Notes under the pieces: generated by a model
Told to the model about the DNA's origin: nothing
Databases searched by the model: none
The model's input: the letters and a program-made list of their open reading frames with translations, nothing else
Assembly (NCBI GenBank): GCA_021399445.1
Contig: JAJTUQ010000005.1
Location: forward strand, 2,232,001-2,296,000
From: Xylogone sp. PMI_703
Taxonomy: Eukaryota; Ascomycota; Leotiomycetes
Direction: 5' to 3'
Length of the DNA stretch: 64,000 nucleotides
Shown here: one piece after another, positions 55,200-64,000 of the stretch
How the letters are laid out: every line of letters starts with the position of its first letter
Numbering within the stretch: the stretch's first letter is position 1
Translations under genes and position numbers: made by a program

Positions 55200-57816
55200 T
55201 CAGCGTAAATTTGTCATGAATGTATTGGCACCCAAAGGGATGTTGTAATTTGGGTCACCTAGATTTACTCCTTGTTCCATAGCAAAGACCGTATTGTTTG
55301 GCAGGTTAAAATCCGTGATTGGAAATGGCGATGCTGTATTTCCACCCGAGAGAGCACCTCTCAAGTTGGAATGTTCGTCCAGCTGCATTCGGGACCACAT
55401 ATTCAAAGTATCTAAGTGTAAATGCTGACCAAGAAACTCAGCAGAACTCGGCAAGGTTGGACAAAAGACATCGTAAGTCCCATGCTGTACTTCATTTTCC
55501 ATAGGATAAGAGCCTGATGTGTTGCCATCTTCATCTTCGATAACGATGGATTCTATGATACTTAAAGCCCGCTTGGCTCCTTCTATGAGTTTGGCTAAGT
55601 CAGAGAGGAGATTTCGGGCTTCGTAAAAGGAGCGTGCCGCGGCTTTCCTCCCTTCAATTTTGGTCGAATCTCGTAGGAAAGGCACTAGGTGGTAGATACA
55701 TTCGACGAGGGAGGCAGTATTAAAATAAGCGCTCGGGTAGGAAGAGGGGAATAGCTTCGTGAAGGTTGAAATTGCTTCGACGGTTTTCATAGCCAACTCG
55801 GCGCAAAACTTTTTGGCTTCACTGTCATTGACCCAATCATGTAGAGGATTTTGGCGGATTATCATCCGGAGAAGGTTAATTCTCTATGTGAGCAGATGTC
55901 AGTTATGTAAACTTATGCGCAGCTAAGTTTGCTGTAAAGGATAAAAAATTTACTGGTACTATCAGGTCAGACTCACCACATATATACCCAGCCTTCGCCT
56001 GGTCTGGGTTTCCGGTTCCCCTTGTTCTACATTGTGTAGCACTGTTTCACTATCCCAGTCCAGCTCCAGAGGCACTTTTCGTTGCAGAAAGACAATTCTT
56101 GTATCCATAATTTCAACTTCCTGAGGATCTCCCGGGTTTCTAGTCTTGACGGCGAAGAATGTATCCCATATCTGCCCCCAGATTCGGCCGAGATTTACCA
56201 GGACCTGAAGATATTTGTAAGAAATCGCATCATCTACAGAGAGATCATAATTTCCGTCATCTGTCCTAGGCGTGTTTCCCGATTCGCTCCATATGTGTGA
56301 TAAAGGTTTCTCTACAAAATCATCAACAGCCATTTCGTTGTCACGAATGATATATGCAGTTCCATTTTTCTGGCTTATTCGACGATCAATAAAGTAGATT
56401 ATCCACCAGAGTCTCTTGCGATCAAGCTGTTCTTCTCTGGAGCAGGAAATCCAAGTCCTTTGTTCATTTAATTTGAGCTTTGATGCGAGTTGGTAAGCTT
56501 TTGTGATAGCCTGCGTTGCTCCTGAAAGATACTCTGCTAGAATAAGATAGCTAGCAGCCGTAGTGTGGTATAGCACAAGATCAAGACTCATATGAGTAGC
56601 GCCAAAGTGATGGATTATTTGGATACCTTGAAGATATATCCACCAACCGGGCCTAAAATGTTGTTTGGAGGTCCTAGGCGGATCGAAAATCTCTGCTATT
56701 GCAAGCATAGTACAGAGAAGTGCCAGCGAAGAACTATGTTTATCACCAACAAAGAGTGTACATCGACTTTCTCCATATCCAAGAGCTTCAAGACTGGTGA
56801 AAATGTTACGCCTACTTGTGTGTTCATTCATATAAGGAAAATAGCAGCTGTAATCGCGAAAGCAGACGTCCAAAAGGTGATGAAGCTGGGTCGGCTTAGG
56901 GAGGTCGATCTTCACAAGGCTGCTCTTGGATTGTAGTGCACCATGAGAGGTAGCTATCCTTGAGTGAGATCCCCACAACTCTCGAAGACATCGCAACTGT
57001 GATGATAAAGATAGGCCAATAGGTTCTGAACTATTTGGATCAAACGTATCTGTCTCCGGGGACGACTGGTCACTGGATGGTCTTCCATCGCTCAGATCTG
57101 AAGAATCAGGTGTATTTAAGTTTTGGCTTCCAGAATGCATATTCCACATTTCAGGTCCATACTGTTGAAGGCTTTCTACCTTCTCTTCAAGAACTCTCAC
57201 GCGCTCTAGCAGTGATAATCTTTCCTCGTTGTGAAATATTCCTTCGATGGTCGGCGATTGCTGTGCCAATGTGGATGAAGACCTATAGAATTCTCAGTAG
57301 GAGCTAATTTGAAGATGAGATATAGGGTAATTGGTGACCAACAACTTTGGGGGGCGGTGTTTCGCGTTGGTTTTTCGTTCTTTTTCAGGTCGACTGCGCT
57401 TTGCAATATATACGCAGGTAGCATTCCGAGCGCGACAATGAACGCACGTATCTTCTCCCGAGCACTTAAGGTACTGTGATTAGCTTTGAGTACTGCTGAG
57501 ATGGAGAAAGGATACACACTTTTACTTTCCGCCGTTTGCAGTCGAGGCTTCGTTAAAAACAAGTCAGATCCATACAAGAACAGTAATCATAATTAGCATC
57601 ATACCATGCTCTGGTTACATATCTATCTCTAACTCTTGTCTTTACCGGACCCGGCGGAATAACGGGATCACTGCCAGTCCTGCCCTTCCTCCGCTTCTGC
57701 TCTGTGGAATGATATCTTTCGTCATGCTCCGACGCGTTGAAAGTGCTGCCGGGTGTAGAAGCAACATCACCCAGCCTGATCGACAGCGAGCTCGGTGATT
57801 CCTCAATTGTGTCCAT
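55200..57816 (-). CDS. Zn(II)2Cys6 transcription factor
   Basis: Five exons, complement(55200..55883, 55977..57282, 57346..57464, 57520..57547, 57605..57816), about 782 residues. The zinc cluster is assembled from three exons, including one of only 28 nt: C71-LD-C74-KRRKVK-C81-SGEDT-C87-VH-C90-RARNAT-C97, a perfect C-x2-C-x6-C-x5-C-x2-C-x6-C. The first cysteine codon is itself split by intron 1 (TG|C). A basic linker (RSRPEKERK), a coiled coil (LLERVRVLEEKVESLQQ) and a fungal-trans domain (about 220-470: YFPYMNEHTSRRNIF, QLASKLKLNEQRTW, RKRLWWIIYFIDRRIS) follow. It is a probable DNA-binding regulator of nearby genes. The P450 at 59.3 kb is divergent from it across 1.5 kb. Confidence 0.92.
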
Positions 57817-59309
57817 GGTCGCATACTTTTTATATAATCTTTGCGTACACTCTTCAAGTCAAGTTACGTGAGACGGTCTTTAGTCTGCATGCATACCGCA
57901 ATTAAACGATTGCGGGGAAGAGGAGAAGGAACAGTCAGTATTCCGGCAGCGCGAGGCGGAAAGGAGAAGCCGTAGCAAGCGAAGCGTGGCAAGCTTGGCC
58001 ACTGAATTCAACTATGCCAGCCACCAGACTAGCATTGCTTTTGGGATAACGGCAACTGGACGGGGTGAGGTTACTTTCTCATGCCTATATTGCGATCTTG
58101 TAGAAGCAAGCTTCTCCGTATAATGACCAAGTGGCTTCATGCACATTTAAGGAATGGAGTCCCCGGTGTGGTAATATTTAGCGCTATTACATCGAGGTCA
58201 GATTTTAGAGCTTTGGATGCGTACAGGGATGATCCAGTCCCTGTACACGGTCAGCACGGTATCTTTAACTCTGTCCAACTTTTTGTTCTGATAGTGTGCA
58301 CTTTATATACCATAGCGAAAAGAGTAGGATTCTACTGCATTGCCATCTTTGCTCATACTTTCGCATTTATCCATGTCCGAGCGACTCCAAGTAGGCTCAA
58401 TGCAAAATTATGCACCTGGCGCTTTGACAGACAACCGGAGTGCAGTTATGAGTAAGGGGGAGCATAAGTCATGTAAGCTTCGCTGTCATTACGTGTGAAT
58501 ACTGTGGGCCTCTTTACAGCTAAAGCTGCAATGCCAAAGGAATATTGGTTGATGAATCCAGTGTCTCCAATTTCTGATGGGTTTCTGTTGCAAAATCTCA
58601 TCCTTCTGGCAATAATTCACTGAGAGTATTGCTTAGAGCCTAGTTCAATGGTGTCTATATGGCAATATAGCTAATTGTATACTCGATCTGTCGAGAAGTG
58701 ACCTAGCATATTTAGAGAGTATAGCATATGCTGATACTCCGATGTATTTATTCTTCGATATGGGGGCAATCCACTTATTATTATCTGTTGCGGAATCTCG
58801 GTGGAGATGGTTATGTGTAGTAAAAATTCCGAATTCCGAAAGAGAGCAAAATTCCGAAAATCCAAGCTTGCATGAGTGCACCAAAACCATATACGCAGGG
58901 AGGAAATCTTAGCTAATTTTTGGAGAATGAGTGTTTGCAGAGCGTCATTTGCTCTGTAAATCTTCCTGACACCAACCCACACACAACTTTTACTTGTAGC
59001 TATAGAACGGTGTGGGCTGCTGGGCATTCGCATTTTTGCGAGCAGCAATGGCCGCTGTTAACTTCCCGTTTCGCCCGGATAAATGGATCTAACCATAAGC
59101 GCTATGTTACAGCTGTTGGAGTCGATCTTGCATCAATCTTGTGTAATGAGTCTATTTCTCAAGGATCCGAATTCCGCATAGAGTTTAAACCCAGGTGTAA
59201 AATTACTATCATATAAAGACATACGAGAACTTGAAAATATGGCATACTTTGAGCATATAGTGCTGCTGTATGAGAGTCTTGAACTCTGTCACTGTATAAG
59301 TCTGCCACT
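57817..59309. other. Divergent promoter region between regulator and P450, with an ATTCCGAA cluster
   Basis: No gene was recognised; frames at 58081-58455 and 58645-59216 show no domain. ATTCCGAA occurs at 58826-58833, 58833-58840 (overlapping by one base) and 58851-58858, about 450-485 bp upstream of the P450. Confidence 0.45.
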
Positions 59310-60988
59310 ATGGCGTTGGGAAGTGAAATCTTCACTCAGATCTTGAACGAAAAATATGTCCAACTTGCCATAAAGCTACTCCTTGTGGTGATCATCCCCA
59401 ACAGTTCTCTTTGTCTTTCAATACTGATAGATTTTCCTAGCCTATTCTTGCTCTCCTATCTTATATATGCTACAACTTATATCTTCATCCCTTAGCGTCA
59501 TTTCCAGGACCTCGAGGCCATGCTGCTACTAGAATACCCTATGTGAGATCCCTTCTGTCGGGAAGGCTGGCTTATGACCTTCGAGATCTTCACGAGAAAT
59601 ATGGCGATGTAGTGCGAACAGCTCCTGGCGAGCTTTCTTTTATACACCCCCAAGCCTTCAAAGACATCTATGGTCTTCGTCCAGGTCACCAGCAGTTCCC
59701 CAAAGACCATCTATTCTATACTAGAGAGTTCAATAAGGCTGGAGATATTATTAGAAGCAATGATCAGGAACATGCTAGGTTTAGACGTTTACTTGCTCAC
59801 TCGTTCTCAGAGAAAAGTCTCAGAGCGCAGGAGCCGCTGGTTCAAGACTACACTCAGTTGTTCGTCGATAAGTTACGGAACCTCGCTATTAATGGACAGG
59901 CAGTCAACATGACCCAATGGTTCAATTTTATCACCTTTGACTTAATTGGTGACTTGGCCTTCGGTGAGCCGTTTGGCTGTCTAAAGACATCGACTCTACA
60001 CCCATGGATCCAGCTACTCTTCAATGGCCAAAAAGCCGTCACTTTCATCCAAGCCACCAGATACTTCCCTATTTTCACGCGATTCTTACGGTTATTCGTC
60101 CCCAAGTCCTTCATTGCGGATAGAGTAAGGCATTACCAGCTCTCTAAAGAGAAAATGGATCGTCGTATTGCCAACAAAGATATCCGTGATTCTGACTTTC
60201 TGACTAAAGCGATTGATTCAACTGGCACTGGTGAGAAGGCTATGACGGTGGAGGAGCTACGCGCTACAGCAAACGTTTTAGTGCTCGCTGGAAGTGAGAC
60301 TACAGCCACTACTCTTACTGGCATCTGTTATTATCTTTTGAAGAACCCGGAATGTTTGGAAAAGCTACGCGCTGAGATTGATGAAGCATTCAAATCTGAA
60401 GATGAGATGAATGCGGTCTCTATCGGACAGCTCAAGTACTTGGCTGCGGTTATTAACGAGGGGCTCCGAGTTTATCCTCCCGTGCCTGCGAATCTCCCAC
60501 GACGGACACCACCAGGAGGAGAGACTATCAATGGACAGTTCATCCCAGAAGGAGTAAAGTCATCACAGCTAAGGAAGTATAAGTGATATTTACTAACGTT
60601 CTTCAGGTTATCGTCTATGTATCCCACTTAACCGCATTTACAAATTCTCACAACTTTGCTCAGCCCCTTGAATTTATCCCTGAGCGCTGGCTTGGGGATC
60701 CTAGGTTTCAATCTGATCGCAGAGAAGTTCTCCAGCCATTCTCTATGGGTCCCCGAAACTGCATCGGCAAGAAGTAAGTAAATCATATTTGTTGAATTGA
60801 GACAAATTCTAATGGTCTCATCCAGCCTTGCAAGTATGGAGATGAAGCTTATCCTGACTCGATTGTTATGGAATTTTAATATGGAACTACAGGGTGATAG
60901 TGCAGAATGGGCTAAATCTCAGCGTTCATATGTACTATGGGAGAAAGGAGATTTAAATGTGAAGTTGACTCCTAGGCGGAGGGAGTGA
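59310..60988 (+). CDS. Cytochrome P450 monooxygenase
   Basis: Four exons, join(59310..59387, 59441..60553, 60607..60773, 60826..60988), about 506 residues. Exon 1 ([12 protein letters not shown]...) plus the start of exon 2 form the membrane anchor, running into the fungal hinge [13 protein letters not shown]. Without removing intron 1 the frame stops just before this hinge. The I-helix is [12 protein letters not shown], the ExxR is [12 protein letters not shown] is in EFIPERWLG, and the heme loop [12 protein letters not shown] contains Cys449, with intron 3 splitting the Asn codon after it. All conserved elements are intact. It resembles fungal secondary-metabolism P450s of the isotrichodermin C-15 hydroxylase-like group by motif spelling, which is only a hint. 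It is convergent with the broken dehydrogenase gene. Confidence 0.93.
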
Positions 60989-61267
60989 GCTGTGGATAAA
61001 GTAGATAAACGTTGAAGTTATCATCATTACAACGGAGAAGCAACAATAGAAGGCTTAACATACTTGAAAGACATAAAATATATCACTCTAACAAGTGTGA
61101 CTACAGGTTAAAATGCCATGTATTAATGTAGTGTGTGTTTCTTATGCCTTTGTGACTCTTATTTCACACTCTCCAATATCCTGAGCGGTAGCAGCCTCGT
61201 TTCTCTATCGAGTTACTAGGATACGCCATAATTATTGATTAATTTAATATGAAAGGGTAACTATCAT

Positions 61268-62308
61268 TTATACATTAGTTTTACTACCGACACGCACAAT
61301 GATCTTCCCTTTTGCATGACCGGTCATTATCTTTGCGAATGCTTTTGGTACATCTTCATACTCGAAAATCTCATCAACAACCACTTTCACTTTCCCCTCT
61401 GCTAACCATTTCCCAATCTGAATGAGATGATCTCAATTACTCGACACTGTGAAGAAATGAAACGGTCGCCGCCCGCCTCCTAGAAAGCCTGGTTGCATCA
61501 TCTTTCCAAGGAGAGAAATGAATCCAGATGGAGATAGTGCTGCACTAACTTGTACAAACGTAGCTCCCCGTCTGAGAAAGGTATGACAGTGCTTATAGAG
61601 TGTTTGCGGGGTCCCGGCACCATCAATTACGAGATCAAACACCTGGCCCTCCTTTTGCAGTTCTACCAGGACGTCGGCTTTGGTGTGGTCAATTACCTTG
61701 TCAGCGCCTAAACTTTGGCAAAGTCCAATATTCCTGGTTGAGCACGTAGTTACAACGTAGGCCTCCTTAAGTTTGGCAAACTGGATCGCGAACGTCCCCA
61801 CTCCACCACTGCCACCATTGATGAAAACGCCGGGCCTTTCCTTAGAAAACTTTGCAAAAGCTAGGGACTGATATGCCGTTAACGCGGCACAACCAGTGGC
61901 GGCCGCTTGTGATGGATCCACACCATCTGGAAGGGGCACGCATTCCGAGGTGGAAACAACGATAAATTGCCCTAGAGTCCCAAACATGGAAGGTTTTCCC
62001 AGCGCTCCAAAAACAAGCATTCCCTTTTTAAATCCTGTATGGTCATTATATGTTTCAGTCACACGACCACAAAAGTCCAGCCCTGGAATTGCCGGGAGGC
62101 TGATCACTGCTCTCCTCATTAATCCTCCTAATTCGGCGACTTTATAATCAAGTGGATTAAGGGATGCATAGATAACTTCGACCAACAGTTGTCCTTTCGA
62201 AAGAGATGACTTTGAAAGAGCAGGCAGAGACCGAAGCTCAAGCGAAGTTTCTATACTGCTCGGAGCATTGTCATACTGCCACGCCTTCATCATTGTAGTG
62301 GAAGCCAT
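61268..62308 (-). pseudogene. Zinc-independent MDR quinone oxidoreductase-like gene with an in-frame TGA
   Basis: One long frame from MASTTMMKAW (62308) to TGA at 61433-61435 encodes residues 1 to about 291. Beyond the TGA the same frame continues for about 55 more codons to TAA at 61268-61270 and reads exactly like the end of this family (IGKWLAEGKVKVVVD, FAKIMTGHAKGKIIV). The body has ASLNPLDYKV, IPGLDFCGRV, NGGSGGVGTFAIQFAK (the NADPH-binding GxGGxG) and GADKVIDHT. It lacks the zinc-binding residues of alcohol dehydrogenases, as in quinone reductases and RTN4IP1-like enzymes. A single nonsense change, a sequencing error or readthrough could explain the stop. A 23-nt GT-AG stretch here is too short for an intron. 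Loss of the last helix would probably abolish folding. Confidence 0.82.
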
Positions 62309-63341
62309 TGTCGACAACTATACAAGCCAAAAGAATGGTGCGACGCCTTTTAGTTTCGGTAGGTGTGCAACATGGAGTCTAGTGTTCTTGACATCGATGG
62401 TTAATGTTTGACTTTCATAAGAATGTGAAGCTACGTAAAATAGATTGCGTAACTCTAATCTAGAATAACAGACATTCGATCATAGCGTGATCCGCTATTT
62501 CGGCCGAGCCCCAAAGCGAAGCTAATAATATTCCATGGCCAAGAGTTATACGCGTATGAGCATACCCCGCTTGCCATATATCATTCGGCCGAATATAAAC
62601 TTTATACCAGTACCGTTTTTTCCTTCAGCTGGACATTATACTAATTATGTGTCTTACATTACGGCTGAAATGTGCCATTGTAGTAGCCAGTCAAGGGAAC
62701 TTTCCAGTTCACCCATGAGCATCGGTACCGGAAATTTGAGGCTTCAACGCCTTATACGATAGAGGTTCCACTACCAACCCACGACCCGCATTCTCTTGCA
62801 TATTTCTATCTTGATTTAATGCATGCTTGAGATACTACAACTGGGTACAGTGAAATGCAAGACTTTGTCTCCTGTCCGTGCCTCAAGCCCCTTTTGATTG
62901 GCTGTAATATTCAGTATGCCAGATAGTAATAAACCTATGTTTTTGCATAATTTGGCGGGACGGAGTTGCGGAAGGATCCATTTATCGGCCGAAAATACTC
63001 TATTAAAATCTATGGCAACTGGACTACTATAACTTGTCGACCAATGCAGCAACTCGAACTGACCAACCTTGAGGTCATAAGCCAATGGAGATACCTACCG
63101 ACCTATGTCTGTTGTTTTCAGGTGGATAAAGTGAAGTATCTCTCGGACGAATAAGCGGTTGGAAACGACGAATCCGGAAACTAACGTATACGTAAAGGTT
63201 ACAGTTCATAACGTACATTAACAAGCCAACTGGAGATAAAAGAATAGAGGCCCCACGTATCCTCTAGATTTTCTCTTGGGATTTTAATTTGAATCATATA
63301 TGTCAACCCACCATATTACTACCCCAGACTTTGACTTCAAA
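62309..63341. promoter_or_regulatory. Divergent promoter with three TCGGCCGA palindromes
   Basis: The region between the MDR gene and the aldehyde dehydrogenase holds TCGGCCGA at 62500-62507, 62585-62592 and 62985-62992. No coding region is supported; frames at 62535-62762 and 62816-63154 lack domains. Palindromic CGG-containing sites are typical of zinc-cluster regulators, four of which or their relatives are encoded in this window. Confidence 0.5.
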
Positions 63342-64000
63342 ATGTATCAAACTAAACTTTTCATCAATAATGAGGTTGGTAGTAGTCTATTGTGATATGA
63401 TACGACATGAAGTATTGATTTTATGGACAGTATGTCTCCGCCACAAGTGGAAAGACACTTGAGGTTCGTAATCCAATGGATGACTCACTGGTCGTCTCGG
63501 ACGTTCAGGTTGCCAGCCCTGAAGATGTTAATGCTGCTGTGAAAGCCGCATGCGATGCCTTTACATCGGGTCCTTGGCCTACATTCACAGGAACGCAACG
63601 TGCTGCATGCTTGATGAAATTTGCAGACCTCCTTGAAGAGAATTGCGAGAGACTTGCTAGCTTGGAGGGGCTGGCTATGGGACAACCAATAAGCCTTTCA
63701 AAGCAGATCGTTGGCGGTATGGTTCCACCATTTTGGCGATATTATGCTGGTTGGTGCGACAAGCTTGGTGGAGAGATGTTTCCAGAAGATGGTGATAACT
63801 TCTACAAAATTATACGTTACGAGCCAATCGGTCCCTGTGCGGCTGTCATACCGTGGAATGGAACCCAGCTTGCCGTTGCATGGAAGATTGCGCCGGCTGT
63901 AGCAGCGGGGAACACAATAGTGCTCAAAAGCTCTGAGAAGTCACCCCTGGGGGTTCTAGCTCTGGGAGAACTTGTTGTAAAGGCAGGTTTCCCTCCAGGA
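63342..64000 (+). CDS. Aldehyde dehydrogenase, N-terminal part (runs off the window)
   Basis: join(63342..63374, 63431..64000), 201 residues seen. Exon 1 is MYQTKLFINNE. A 56-nt intron (donor GTTGGT) leads to YVSATSGKTLEVRNP, the usual opening strand of the ALDH superfamily. Next are VNAAVKAACDAF, FADLLEENCERLASLE, FWRYYAGWCDKLGGE, the YEPIGPCAAVIPWNG block and WKIAPAVAAGNTIVLKSSEKSP, which binds NAD(P). The catalytic Cys and Glu lie beyond the right edge. It oxidises an aldehyde to the acid, probably in the cytosol. It shares its promoter region, with the three TCGGCCGA sites, with the broken MDR gene. Confidence 0.93.

Noticed and set aside
58081..58455. Plus-strand frame of 124 codons between the regulator and the P450
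   Set aside because: One hydrophobic stretch but no family features; it lies in a likely promoter.
28002..64000. Idea that the right half is a polyketide, peptide or terpene cluster
   Set aside because: No synthase, cyclase or dimethylallyl transferase is present; the enzymes are tailoring or catabolic types only.
1..64000. CRISPR arrays, bacterial operons, Shine-Dalgarno sites
   Set aside because: No regular spacer-repeat structure; introns and protein families are eukaryotic.

Overview
The window is nuclear DNA of a filamentous ascomycete (Pezizomycotina). The grounds are many short introns (46-60 nt, GT-AG, with CTAAC/CTGAC-like branch sites), four fungal transcription factors, a Clr5-ankyrin protein, sedolisin, fungal P450s, UNC-93-like and DHA1 transporters, and a transposon whose terminal repeats differ only by transitions, as repeat-induced point mutation (RIP) leaves them. 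A leotiomycete or similar plant- or soil-associated fungus is possible, but the sequence does not fix the genus. Coordinates given for spliced genes come from hand-built splice models whose exon lengths close in frame.

Layout. 0-4.5 kb: end of a polysaccharide deacetylase, a Zn(II)2Cys6 regulator and a secreted GH43 glycosidase. 6.45-10.55 kb: a decayed, AT-rich pogo/Fot1-like transposon with 146-bp inverted repeats, itself split by a 1.7-kb LTR-like element full of GATTGG motifs. 10.8-14.6 kb: a Clr5-ankyrin protein. 14.8-25.4 kb: epoxide-hydrolase-like enzyme, family III CoA-transferase, acyl-CoA dehydrogenase, MFS transporter and secreted lipase. 25.4-28 kb: gene-poor debris with a broken copy of the UNC-93-like gene found at 34-36 kb and two short repeat pairs. 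28-35.8 kb: a regulator with a damaged zinc cluster, a P450 and the UNC-93-like carrier. 36.5-47.8 kb: a compact catabolic-looking block (Gfo/Idh dehydrogenase, two Fe(II)/2-oxoglutarate PhyH-type dioxygenases flanking an N,N-dimethylformamidase-like protein, a P-loop kinase and a dienelactone hydrolase). 48.5-57.8 kb: regulator without zinc cluster, O-methyltransferase, sedolisin, third Zn2Cys6 regulator. 59.3-64 kb: P450, a quinone-oxidoreductase-like gene interrupted by TGA, and the start of an aldehyde dehydrogenase.

The genes look like accessory metabolism (nutrient breakdown and xenobiotic or secondary-metabolite handling). There is no polyketide synthase, NRPS or terpene cyclase, so the window is not a classic biosynthetic cluster. 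The most unusual part is the DMFase-like gene, which keeps residues matching the 2-Tyr-1-Glu iron site of the bacterial enzyme and sits between two dioxygenases. The other main points are the nested transposons with exact target-site duplications, a GC-AG intron, three copies of TCGGCCGA in one divergent promoter, and two genes damaged by point lesions.
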